DNA of 64,000 nucleotides from contig CAZYTX010000001.1 in NCBI GenBank assembly GCA_964650485.1, positions 123,086 through 187,085 of the forward strand, in the 5' to 3' direction. The notes below the pieces were generated by a model. That model was not told the origin of the DNA and did not search any database. It saw only the letters and a program-made list of their open reading frames with translations. Shown piece after piece: positions 32,876 through 41,338 of this stretch; the stretch's first letter is position 1; every line of letters begins with the position of its first letter. This DNA is from CAZYTX01 sp964650485 (lineage in GTDB: Bacteria > RBG-13-61-14 > DATKZS01). The position numbers and the translations under genes are program-made.

Positions 32876-33961
32876 ATGGCCCCCCTGCCCGAACACATGA
32901 AGACCCGCATCCGCGCCATACGCTGGCACATGAAGGAAAGGGACGCCCACGGGGTCCTGGTGACCGGGATTACGAACGTCCGCTACCTCTCCGGCTTCAC
33001 CGGCACCGAGGCGGCGCTGCTTATAAAGAACAGGGCCAAGTATATTCTGACCGACTCCCGCTATATCACCCAGGCAGGCGTAGAGGCGCAAGGGTACAAG
33101 GTCCTGAAGATATCCAGGAAGGACCGGGACGTGGCCGCGGCAGTGGCTGACAAGGGGGTGGAGAGGCTCCTCTACGAGCCGGAGGGGATGACCCATGCAC
33201 GCTTCCTGGAGCTCAGGAAAAACATGGAGGGCGTCAGGCTGATCAAACTGGGAGATGCCATACAAAGGCTCCGGTCCTGCAAAGACCCCATCGAGGCCCG
33301 CATGATAAAGAAGGCCGCGGACATTGCATCCAAGGCCCTCCGGGAGGTGCTGCCCCGGGTGAGGCCCGGCTGGAGGGAGACAGAATTGGCAGTTGCCCTG
33401 GAGACGGCCATGCGAAAGGCCGGCTCGGAGAGACTCCCCTTTGACACCATCGTGGCCTCCGGCAAGAGGGGCGCCCTCCCCCACGGCGTGGCCACGAACA
33501 AAAGGATAAAAAAGGGGGAGCTTTTGACCATTGACTTCGGGGCCACCTGGAAAGGCTACCAGTCAGACCAGACCGTCACCGTCTGCATGGGAAAGCCGGG
33601 AAAAAAGCAGGAGCACATATACAATACAGTATTGAGGGCGCAGGCCGCGGCTATGGAGAGCATCGAGCCGGGCTCGGAATGCGCCCGGGTGGACGCAGCC
33701 GCCCGCGGGCACATAAAGGAAAAGGGATATGGAGAATGCTTCGGCCACGGGCTCGGGCACGGGGTGGGTCTTGAGACCCACGAGGGGCCTGTGCTTGCTC
33801 CCCGCAGCAAGGATACGCTGGAGGAGGGCAACGTGGTCACGGTGGAGCCCGGCATATATGTACCCGGATGGGGCGGCGTCCGCATAGAGGACATGGTACT
33901 GGTGACCGCCAAAGGCCGCCGGGTGCTGACCGGCTCCCGCGGGACTCTAAAACAACTGTAG
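32876..33961 (+). CDS. pepP: M24-family Xaa-Pro aminopeptidase
   Basis: This 361-residue peptidase has an N-terminal creatinase-like domain (about 1-130) and a pita-bread catalytic domain. Metal ligands are visible in LTIDFGATWKGYQSDQTVTV (two Asp), CFGHGLGHGVGLETHEGP (His), VTVEPGIYV and VRIEDMVLV (two Glu). It removes N-terminal residues before proline in the cytosol. A GGGGAG site lies five bases before ATG at 32876. pepP next to efp is a common arrangement in bacteria, and EF-P helps translate proline runs. Confidence 0.92.
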   Translation: MAPLPEHMKTRIRAIRWHMKERDAHGVLVTGITNVRYLSGFTGTEAALLIKNRAKYILTDSRYITQAGVEAQGYKVLKISRKDRDVAAAVADKGVERLLYEPEGMTHARFLELRKNMEGVRLIKLGDAIQRLRSCKDPIEARMIKKAADIASKALREVLPRVRPGWRETELAVALETAMRKAGSERLPFDTIVASGKRGALPHGVATNKRIKKGELLTIDFGATWKGYQSDQTVTVCMGKPGKKQEHIYNTVLRAQAAAMESIEPGSECARVDAAARGHIKEKGYGECFGHGLGHGVGLETHEGPVLAPRSKDTLEEGNVVTVEPGIYVPGWGGVRIEDMVLVTAKGRRVLTGSRGTLKQL

Positions 33962-34005
33962 CACTATCATGGACCGCGAGTGCGGTGGATGAGAGGAGGA
34001 GCACA

Positions 34006-34569
34006 ATGTATTCGACCACGGACTTCAGGAAGGGGCTCAAGATCGAGATGGAGGGCACCCCCTATATCATAGTCGAGTGCCAGCACGTAAAGCCCGGCAA
34101 GGGACAGGCGTTCGTAAAGACCAAGATCAAGAGCCTCTTAACCGGCCACGTGCTGGACGTGAACTTCCGCTCCGGGGACAAGGTGGACGAGCCCGACCTC
34201 GAGGAGCGCGAGATGCAGTTCCTCTATGCCGAGGGGGACGAGTTCAACTTCATGGATAAAAACACATACGATCAGAGCATGCTCACCAGGGACCAGCTCG
34301 GGGAAAGCGCCGGGTACCTGCAGGAGAACTGCGAGGTCAAGGCACTATTCCACAATGAAAAGCCAATCGGGATCGAGGTCCCCATATTCGTGGAGCTCAA
34401 GGTTACCGAGACCGAGCCGGGCGTGCGCGGAGACACCGCCACCGGCGCCACCAAGCCTGCCACCCTGGAGACCGGCAAGACCATACAGGTTCCCCTGTTC
34501 GTCAACCAGGGCGAGGTGGTGAAGGTGGACACCAGGACGGGCGAGTACGTGGAGAGGGTGAGTATGTAG
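34006..34569 (+). CDS. efp: Translation elongation factor P
   Basis: From ATG at 34006 (GAGGAGGAG upstream), 187 residues form the three-domain EF-P: KGLKIEMEGTPYIIVECQHV, the modifiable-lysine loop KPGKGQAFVKTKI, and the C-terminal OB domains with PIFVELKVTETEPG and TGATKPATLETGKTIQVPLF. EF-P relieves ribosome stalling at polyproline. The lysine of the PGKGQ loop would need a modification enzyme not seen here. The 3' end meets a converging gene fragment. Confidence 0.95.
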   Translation: MYSTTDFRKGLKIEMEGTPYIIVECQHVKPGKGQAFVKTKIKSLLTGHVLDVNFRSGDKVDEPDLEEREMQFLYAEGDEFNFMDKNTYDQSMLTRDQLGESAGYLQENCEVKALFHNEKPIGIEVPIFVELKVTETEPGVRGDTATGATKPATLETGKTIQVPLFVNQGEVVKVDTRTGEYVERVSM

Positions 34570-35012
34570 GGCCCGGGAAAGTCGTGTATGGGGTCGTCGT
34601 AGTTCGCGTGTCTCCGCCGTATCATCTTGCCGGTGTATGAGTTTACGGACTCTGTATAACGCGGGGGCCGCATGTGTCGGCCCGGCTCGAAATGGTTTGT
34701 AACCTTGATCTGCTTGTCGCCGGCAAGGCGCTCGACCTCCTCCACCTGGAAACGCTTTTGCCCCTCATCCTCGTAATGGTGCATCCAGTATGTGAAGCCC
34801 TGGACCCCGGTCAGCTCGCCGTCTATGGCAAAGGAGTTCTCGGCCTTGTCCGGGTACTCCACCCGGTAGTCGCAGGTCTCGCCCTCGGGAATTTCCGGGG
34901 CCCTCATCCCGGCCGGGGCGTCCTCCGCCCCTGCGGACCCTTCCGGCATATAACAGACCGGGCACAGCAGGCGGTCGAGGGCTGAAGCGACGGCGGCCTT
35001 ATACCTTTTCAT
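34570..35012 (-). pseudogene. 3'-truncated gene of unknown function abutting efp
   Basis: About 147 codons from the ATG at 35012 look like genuine protein: LLCPVCYMPEGSAG, ETCDYRVEYPDKAENSFAID, WMHHYEDEGQKRFQVEEV and SVNSYTGKMIRRRHANYDD. Past position 34570 the frame runs backward through efp, so the C-terminus is gone. The family is not recognised. The deletion endpoint lies at the efp stop codon, and a CTCTGCG repeat precedes the start. Confidence 0.55.
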
Positions 35013-35020
35013 ATTGATCT

Positions 35021-35054
35021 TCTCTGCGTCCTCTGCGCCTCTGTGTGAAACATA
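35021..35054 (+). repeat. CTCTGCG-family repeat
   Basis: TCTCTGCGTCCTCTGCGCCT continues with CTGTGTGAAACATAAAT. It is just upstream of the truncated gene on the opposite strand. Confidence 0.5.
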
Positions 35055-35115
35055 AATTATATTTTCCGTCGAAAGCGCAGGAATGTTTTTATTGTATACC
35101 GTATAGTTTCCCTCT

Positions 35116-35283
35116 TCATCTCTTGGAGCGGACGTTGGGATTGTACCCGAAGCATATCTTTGCTCCGGCGGAGAGGCCCCCGCTTATGGTCCCGTCCACC
35201 ATGTCGTCGCCGAGGTCGTTCTCGAACTCGGTGCCCGAGGCGGGGGCGTCGAAGTAGAGGTGGCCCGCTTCGAGCGGAGCTCT
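35116..35283 (-). pseudogene. C-terminal remnant of an unrecognised gene
   Basis: In the 383-base gap before the GH15-like gene, the minus strand has 55 open codons ending at a TGA (35116-35118). They encode EAGHLYFDAPASGTEFEND then DMVDGTISGGLSAGAKICFG and YNPNVRSKR. This reads like the natural end of a protein. An in-frame TAA at 35284-35286 precedes it, so only the tail survives. No family is recognised. Confidence 0.45.
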
Positions 35284-35395
35284 TTAAGCAGACGCCTTAT
35301 CCGTTTTTTATCCGGTTATTCCTCAAGCTCTTCAGGCATCACCTCATACCGAAACTCCACGGCAAAAGGCGTTACATATCTCAACTCTTCGAAAT

Positions 35396-37780
35396 CTATT
35401 CGACCGGCCGAGGGGGAGGCGCCATGCCCTTGAAAGCCTCGGGCGAGTGTACGGCCATGGCTGCAAGATACACCGTCACCCCGTTCCAGATGTGGGGTAT
35501 ACTGGTGCGCTGCTGAGACACCGTCTGTGAATTAACATCCACCCATACCGTGACCTCGCCGTAACAGTCCGTGCCCGGGAAGGGGACTTTTGTTGTGAGG
35601 AACTCGAGGGCCTTGGTCAAGAGGTCCCGGTATTTCAGACTTTTTTGGTCGGCCAGGGCCAGTGTGAATATCTCCTCGCCCAGGTAAGCGAAGCCCGGGG
35701 TGTCCAGGTTTATTTTATCCTTGATCTTTGCTGCCAGCTCATTTTTAAGGGCCTCTGCGCCCGGCTCTCCATAATGGTCGAACATGGGGGCCGGCCACAG
35801 CGACCAGGCATGACCGCGCCAGCCCGAGTCAGCCAGAACCTCCGGCCGGGTGATCCTGGCCCTGGCGCCTTCACGCAGCACCCGGGCCGCCTCGCACCAG
35901 TTGTTTTGCCTCTGGGAAGAGAACCCCCACTCCGGAGCCGCGGCACATGCCGAGGCCAGGCCCGTGAGCACAGCGGCAACCCCGTGCAATGTGGCATCGG
36001 GCGGGAAGTTGTCGTCCTCCACAGCCGGCTTTGTCCAACCTTTCTTCATGTCCACGTAATCCAGCAGACCGTCCGCGGCAGCGGCCAGCACCGGTCCCAT
36101 GCGGCCGCGGTAGTCAGCCCGCTTATTTTCATCAATCACCCGCCCGTGACGCCACATGTCCCAGACCAGGAGCGCGGTCTCGTCTATCTCGAACGGAAGC
36201 AGCTTGGGGATTGACCCGTAGGACCCATCCGCTGCCATGTTGGACGGCCAGTGCCCGGCGGGCTTGTAAAAAGGCGCCTGGAAGTTGAACATCCGCACTG
36301 GTGACCATGCCAGATCGCCCGTCATCTGGGTGCGTTTGTAAAAGCCGTGGTGTCGGTCCACCCGATCGGGAAAGCCTGACATGTCCAGGACCAGGTCGAA
36401 GAAGGCCCCGTCGCGCGGCCAGTCGAAGTGGTAATGGGGCTGGCGGGAGACGCTGGCCACGATCTCGCCGCCGTCCCGGCCCTGCCCCTGGATAAGGTTC
36501 AGCACCGACCTCATGGAGACGCGACGGGCATCGGGACCTAGATCATCTGGAAGACGGACGCGGGCGGAAACAGCGCGCCAGTAATCCCTCGACTCGGAGC
36601 GGAGCTGGTCCGCACCCTTGTCCCGGGCCTTTTCAAGGAGCTCGACCGCACCCGCAGCGGTCCCGGCCACGCAGATCATTATTGTAACCCGGCTCTCCTT
36701 TGCAGAATCAAGGTCAACAGAGAGCGCCGCGTCAACCTTGCCCGCCCATGTCTCGTTCCCCTCGAGGTTTCCGTCCCTGCTGTCATCCACCGCGCATGCC
36801 GGTCCACGCTTTTGCTTTGTATTGCATTGGTCGGCCCCCACCTGCCTCCCGTCCGAAGCGCGGCTGAGTCCCCAGGCAACGTAAACGCCCCCGCCGGGAT
36901 ACGCCCGGTCAATTTCGGCCGCGCTGCGCATAAGGCTTTCCAGGTCAGCCTCCGCGCGGCTGCGCTCATCAGTCGGCTTCACGTGGAGCACCGCGTCCGC
37001 GTGCTCGAGATACATTGCCGCGTACCCCGCCTGCTTGGGGTCGCTCAGGGTGGAGTGCTCGGAAGTCACCGGCATGGGAGCAAAGGTGGAATGATAAAAG
37101 AACTTGGCCGCCCCTTTGACGACATAATCCCTGACCAGGAGGTCCATGCGGGGATGTACAAAATCGGACACCTTTATCTCGACCCCGCCTCCCGATAGCG
37201 TGGTGGTCAGTATTGTCGAGTCATCCGGTATAAAGGAGCGCGAGCTCACCCAAACCGGGTCATGGGACCACATGACCTCACCGTCGGCCCCTAGAACACC
37301 AGCGGAAGAGCCCAGACCTGTGCAGGGCTCGACCGGCCGGCCGTACCTTTTCCAGTCCTTGGACCTCTCATCATCCGTGATCCTCACCGCCTTTGCCTTG
37401 CCAAGGGTGATCCCGTTCTCAAGGGTGAAGTAGCGCAGGTGATCGGAATAGGTGGGGTTGGGCCACCGGAAAACGGTGAGCTCGGCCCATGGAGAGATCT
37501 CCACGAAAAGCCTGCCGTTGCCAAGGGCCGAGGCGTAATTGGAAGCGCCGCTAAGAGACTCCGAGGCCAGGTCCGCGGCGAACAGCCAGTCCCCTTCAGC
37601 GTCCTTTAGATGAGGCTTTACCAGGTTCAAGGTGACTTTCCGGTAAAGCGCCTGAATGCCCGGCATCACAGGGACTCGCACCTTGCCGTATTCCGACCCT
37701 TGCGCTCCCGCCAGGGCCGTAGAGAGTAAAAGTGCTGCCAGACCGAGGACTTTCGCCAACCTGTATGACTTTTTGTCCAT
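35396..37780 (-). CDS. Exported GH15-like glycosidase
   Basis: The ATG at 37780 with AGGAGA upstream gives 794 residues with a signal peptide (YRLAKVLGLAALLLSTALAGA). An N-terminal beta-sandwich (about 40-370) precedes an (alpha/alpha)6 barrel with HYHFDWPRDGAFFDLVLDM, LPFEIDETALLVWDMWRHG, VEDDNFPPDATLHG and WRGHAWSLWPAPMFDHYGEP. The WPRD and EID motifs echo glucoamylase-type GH15 enzymes. Substrate is unknown. It diverges from the Tat sulfatase gene; the two share a 109-base promoter region. Confidence 0.7.
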   Translation of the reverse strand: MDKKSYRLAKVLGLAALLLSTALAGAQGSEYGKVRVPVMPGIQALYRKVTLNLVKPHLKDAEGDWLFAADLASESLSGASNYASALGNGRLFVEISPWAELTVFRWPNPTYSDHLRYFTLENGITLGKAKAVRITDDERSKDWKRYGRPVEPCTGLGSSAGVLGADGEVMWSHDPVWVSSRSFIPDDSTILTTTLSGGGVEIKVSDFVHPRMDLLVRDYVVKGAAKFFYHSTFAPMPVTSEHSTLSDPKQAGYAAMYLEHADAVLHVKPTDERSRAEADLESLMRSAAEIDRAYPGGGVYVAWGLSRASDGRQVGADQCNTKQKRGPACAVDDSRDGNLEGNETWAGKVDAALSVDLDSAKESRVTIMICVAGTAAGAVELLEKARDKGADQLRSESRDYWRAVSARVRLPDDLGPDARRVSMRSVLNLIQGQGRDGGEIVASVSRQPHYHFDWPRDGAFFDLVLDMSGFPDRVDRHHGFYKRTQMTGDLAWSPVRMFNFQAPFYKPAGHWPSNMAADGSYGSIPKLLPFEIDETALLVWDMWRHGRVIDENKRADYRGRMGPVLAAAADGLLDYVDMKKGWTKPAVEDDNFPPDATLHGVAAVLTGLASACAAAPEWGFSSQRQNNWCEAARVLREGARARITRPEVLADSGWRGHAWSLWPAPMFDHYGEPGAEALKNELAAKIKDKINLDTPGFAYLGEEIFTLALADQKSLKYRDLLTKALEFLTTKVPFPGTDCYGEVTVWVDVNSQTVSQQRTSIPHIWNGVTVYLAAMAVHSPEAFKGMAPPPRPVE

Positions 37781-37889
37781 TATATCTCCTTCGCCTTTAA
37801 AGCATCTTGCGCGCCCGTAATTCCATTTGGGCCTTGCCGGGACCATGTTATACAATTATACTCAGCTATACAAAGGCAAAGGAGTGTAC

Positions 37890-39248
37890 ATGGCGGAAAA
37901 AAAGAGCGGTATTGACCGGAGAAGTTTCGTAAAGAGTGCGGGGGCGCTTGCCGCAATTGCGCACCTGGGCGCCACGGGCCCCTCGTCCCGGCCGCCCAAC
38001 GTGGTGCTCATGATCGCGGACAACCTGGGCTGGAAGGACCTGTCATGCTACGGTGACCAGAACCTGGAGACCCCAAGCATTGACCGGCTGGCAAGGGAAG
38101 GCGCTCGCTTCACAAACGCCTTCGTGTCCGCTCCCTCCTGCAGTCCCAGCCGGGCGACTATCATGAGCGGGCAGACGCCCCACTCGGTCAACGTGCTAGG
38201 GCTCACCCACCTGTACCCACATTACCAGATGCCTGTTCACACGCCCACCCTGCCGGGAACACTCCGGAGCTCGGGCTACTTCACCGGCATCAACGGCAAG
38301 TGGCACGTCTCTCCCTATATCCCCACCCGCTTTTACGGCTACGACAAGCACATGGGGATGTTCTCGATCAATGACCCGGAGCCTGCCTGCTCCTTCATTC
38401 AAAAAAACAAGGACCGGCCCTTTTACCTGGAGATGAACTACATGCAGACACACCGGCCGGCTGTTCCCGGCAAGAGCAAGGCATATAAGCAGCACCCGGA
38501 CTTCCCCGTAGACCCGGGCGCCATCCAGGTACCCGACTATTACGGCCTCCCTGACTGGCCAGCTATCAGGGAGGACCTTGCCGGCTATTACAGCCAGGCC
38601 ATGTGGATGGACAGGATCATCGGCGAGGTTATGGATTGCCTGGAAAAACAGGGGCTCGCGGACAACACCGTGGTGGTCTTCATCTCCGACAACGGGCCCA
38701 TGTATCCCGGAGGCATAGGGTCCTGTTACGACTTCGGGATCGGCACCCCCCTTATCATCCGCTGGCCCGAGGGCATCCCCGCGGGAGTGGTGCAGCACGG
38801 GCTGGTGTCGGCCATTGACATCATGCCCACGGCTCTTGCTGCCGCGCAGATACAGGCCCCGCCCTGCGTGCAGGGATCATCCCTGCTTGCCATGGCCAGG
38901 GGAGAGGAGACAAAGGTTCACGACGCGGTGTACGCGGAGATGACCTTCCACGTGCGAAAGACCGCGATGCGGGCAGTGCGCACACGGGATTACAAGTACA
39001 TACGAAACCTGAACGACACGCCCATCGGCCTGGACATGACCAAGGGGTTCGACTGGGCGAAAAGGGCGGCCGAGCTGCCCGAGCAGAGATGCTGCCGCCC
39101 CCGGCCGGCGGAGGAGCTCTACGACCTCTCTGCCGACCCGACCGAGGTCCACAACCTGGCCCGGGACCCGGATCACGGAAAGATAAAAATGGATTTGGCA
39201 TCACGGCTTGCCAAATGGAGGAAAGAGACCCGCGATCCAATTGAATAG
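37890..39248 (+). CDS. Tat-exported formylglycine-type sulfatase
   Basis: ATG at 37890 follows AAAGGAG. The 452-residue protein begins with a twin-arginine signal (KKSGIDRRSFVKSAGALAA). The sulfatase signature is the Cys-type CSPSRATIMSG, whose cysteine is converted to formylglycine. Other motifs: VVLMIADNLGWKDLSCYGDQ, KWHVSP and VVFISDNGPMYPGG. The usual DDLG metal motif reads ADNLG, with one Asp replaced by Asn. It removes sulfate from a saccharide, probably in the periplasm. uxaC lies 18 bases beyond its stop, on the other strand. The only FGE-like protein here (6965) lacks the catalytic cysteines. Confidence 0.87.
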   Translation: MAEKKSGIDRRSFVKSAGALAAIAHLGATGPSSRPPNVVLMIADNLGWKDLSCYGDQNLETPSIDRLAREGARFTNAFVSAPSCSPSRATIMSGQTPHSVNVLGLTHLYPHYQMPVHTPTLPGTLRSSGYFTGINGKWHVSPYIPTRFYGYDKHMGMFSINDPEPACSFIQKNKDRPFYLEMNYMQTHRPAVPGKSKAYKQHPDFPVDPGAIQVPDYYGLPDWPAIREDLAGYYSQAMWMDRIIGEVMDCLEKQGLADNTVVVFISDNGPMYPGGIGSCYDFGIGTPLIIRWPEGIPAGVVQHGLVSAIDIMPTALAAAQIQAPPCVQGSSLLAMARGEETKVHDAVYAEMTFHVRKTAMRAVRTRDYKYIRNLNDTPIGLDMTKGFDWAKRAAELPEQRCCRPRPAEELYDLSADPTEVHNLARDPDHGKIKMDLASRLAKWRKETRDPIE

Positions 39249-39266
39249 GAAGAAGCCGCTGTCAGG

Positions 39267-40691
39267 TCATATGCCCAGGCTGAAGTATTGCCTCGCGTTC
39301 TCAAAGCAGATGTCCTTTACCATGGCCCCGATCATTTCCAGGTCATCCGGAATCTCCCCGTTCTCCATGTCCTTTCCCAAGAGGTTGCACAGCACCCGCC
39401 GGAAATACTCGTGCCGGGGGAACGACATGAAGGACCGCGAGTCGGTGAGCATGCCCACGAAGCGGGAGAGGAGCCCCAGGTTGGACAGTGCGTTCATCTG
39501 CCACTCCATTCCCTCCTTGTGGTCCAGGAACCACCAGCCTGAGCCGAGCTGCATCTTCCCTGGCACTGACCCGTCCTGGAAGTTTCCCGGCATGGAGGCG
39601 AAGAGGTAGAAATCCTGCGGGTTCAGGTTGAATAGTATGGTCCGGGGCAGGCTCTTCTCCCTGTCCAGCCGGTCAAGGAACCGGGACAATGGCCGGCCCT
39701 GCTCGAAGTCGCCAATGGAGTCGAAGCCGGTGTCCGGGCCGAGCGCCTGGAAGAGCCTGGTGTTATTATTGCGCATGGCGCCGAGGTGTAGCTGCATGGT
39801 CCAGTCTCGCTCCGCGTCCAGGACCCCGAAGAAGTGCATGAGGAAGGCTCCAAAGTTCTCGGCTTCATCGGGCGAGGGTGCGGACGAGGCCCGGGCCTTG
39901 TCAAAGGCCGCGGCCGCGTCTTTCTTATCCATCCCGCCTTTAAATGGTTTTTCCAGTCCGTGGTCGGAGATTCTGCATCCCGCCTGGTGAAAGAAGTCAT
40001 GTCGTTTTTTCAAGGCATCGAGGAATTCATCGAAAGAGATGATCTCCTTGTCCGCGGCTTTTTCCAGGGCGGCGACCCATTGGTTGAACCGGCCCGGTTC
40101 CTGCAAGGCCATGGCCTTGTCCGGCCTGAAGGTGGGAACGACCTTGGTGGACAGTCCGGACGCGGCGATTTGCCTGTGGGCCTGTAGATCGTCTGTGGGA
40201 TCGTCGGTTGTGCATAGCGCCTTGACCTTGAACCTTTCAAGGATGGGCTGAGCCCTCATGTTGTCATGGCCCAGGAGTCGCGATGCTTTTTCCCATATTG
40301 CCGGCGCCGTGTCCGGGCCCAGGAGCTCGTCCACGTCAAAGTGTCGCTTTAGCTCCAGGTGGGTCCAGTGGTACAGTGGGTTGCGCAAGGTGTAGGGCAC
40401 GGTCTCGGCCCATTTGAGGAATTTGTCGTAGGGGTCCGCTTCACCGGTGCAATATTTTTCTTGCACCCCGTTGCTGCGCATTGCGCGCCACTTGTAGTGG
40501 TCCCCGGCAAGCCAGATATCGAACAGGTTTTCGAACTTCCTGTTCCTGGCTATGTCAGCCGGGGGCAGGTGGCAGTGGAAGTCAATTATGGGCTCGTCCC
40601 TGGCAAAGCCTTCGTAAAGCTCCACCGCCCTGTCGGAATGAAGCAGGAACCGGTCATGAATAAAAGATTTTACAGTCATCTCGAACGCCAT
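39267..40691 (-). CDS. uxaC: Uronate isomerase
   Basis: This 474-residue amidohydrolase-superfamily enzyme converts glucuronate/galacturonate to fructuronate/tagaturonate. Signature segments: PIIDFHCHLPPADIARNRKF, DHYKWRAMRSNGV, NPLYHWTHLELKRHF, CTTDDPTDDLQAHR and MQLHLGAMRNNNTR. The HCH near the N-terminus coordinates metal. It is at the end of a short minus-strand run with hicA immediately upstream (stop and start adjacent) and converges with the sulfatase gene. Fits use of uronic acids from sulfated polysaccharides. Confidence 0.93.
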   Translation of the reverse strand: MAFEMTVKSFIHDRFLLHSDRAVELYEGFARDEPIIDFHCHLPPADIARNRKFENLFDIWLAGDHYKWRAMRSNGVQEKYCTGEADPYDKFLKWAETVPYTLRNPLYHWTHLELKRHFDVDELLGPDTAPAIWEKASRLLGHDNMRAQPILERFKVKALCTTDDPTDDLQAHRQIAASGLSTKVVPTFRPDKAMALQEPGRFNQWVAALEKAADKEIISFDEFLDALKKRHDFFHQAGCRISDHGLEKPFKGGMDKKDAAAAFDKARASSAPSPDEAENFGAFLMHFFGVLDAERDWTMQLHLGAMRNNNTRLFQALGPDTGFDSIGDFEQGRPLSRFLDRLDREKSLPRTILFNLNPQDFYLFASMPGNFQDGSVPGKMQLGSGWWFLDHKEGMEWQMNALSNLGLLSRFVGMLTDSRSFMSFPRHEYFRRVLCNLLGKDMENGEIPDDLEMIGAMVKDICFENARQYFSLGI

Positions 40692-40925
40692 TTAAGCATA
40701 CAATTCAGCGCCCCGCCAGACGGAACAAAAGTTCTTTCGCTTTTGCTTTAAAGCCGCTCCACGAGGAAGGTCGTGGGAATGAACAGGGACCGTGACCCGG
40801 AGCGATGGATCATCCGGATGTTTAAGCGTGGCGTGACTGCCGGCCTGATGATCTATGAAAAAGTCGGCCTTCTGTAGGGCCTGCAGGACCTGTCTCGCGG
40901 TAAGAGTTGGCGGGCGAGGACTCAA
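40692..40925 (-). CDS. hicA: HicA-family toxin with aberrant C-terminus
   Basis: Starting from TTG at 40925 (overlapping the hicB stop, TTGA), 77 residues begin TLTARQVLQALQKADFFIDH, followed by the catalytic motif GSHATLKHP and VTVPVHSHDLPRG. After PRG the usual T-L-K-I-I-K-Q-A helix is replaced by AALKQKRKNFCSVWRGAELY. A single-base shift near 40748 would read GALKAKAKELLFRLAGR, nearer the family, so a frameshift is possible. The toxin may be inactive. The stop abuts the uxaC start. Confidence 0.72.
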   Translation of the reverse strand: MSPRPPTLTARQVLQALQKADFFIDHQAGSHATLKHPDDPSLRVTVPVHSHDLPRGAALKQKRKNFCSVWRGAELYA

Positions 40926-41152
40926 GCGACGAAAAGCTCCACCTCGAGCTTTTCCAGGCCGACCTCCCCTTGCTCCGGGACAGGCTCTCCGTCTTTAAGA
41001 AGGCTCTCGAGGTGGCAACGGATGGCATCAACAGCCATGTCGCGGGCCTCTTCCAGGGTCTTGCCGCCGGTGACCAGGCCTGGAAGCGAGGGCACCATGA
41101 CGGTGTATCCGTCATCGTCCTTGTCGAACACCACGGCAAATGACTTTTTCAT
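40922..41152 (-). CDS. hicB: HicB-family antitoxin
   Basis: This 76-residue antitoxin has KSFAVVFDKDDDGYTVMVPS, LPGLVTGGKTLEEARDMAVD and AIRCHLESLLKDGEPVP, the standard HicB core. Gene order is hicB-hicA. It shares the fold but not close sequence with the hicB at 8270, so the two modules are separate acquisitions. No C-terminal DNA-binding domain is visible. Confidence 0.85.
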   Translation of the reverse strand: MKKSFAVVFDKDDDGYTVMVPSLPGLVTGGKTLEEARDMAVDAIRCHLESLLKDGEPVPEQGEVGLEKLEVELFVA

Positions 41153-41338
41153 TACAAAGGACCCCCTCGATAGTTCTTTTAAGAATATAGATTGTATTAA
41201 TCATTTAGTCAAAACCAAAATTGTCAAAGGAGTTTGAAGTGGGTGTCAAGGAACTGTCAGGTCTCTCGGACGGGAGTGGAGCTCCCTGGCCGCGGAACCA
41301 GGGACAGGAGAAAAGCGCGTGAATTTGCAGTCTGCTGC

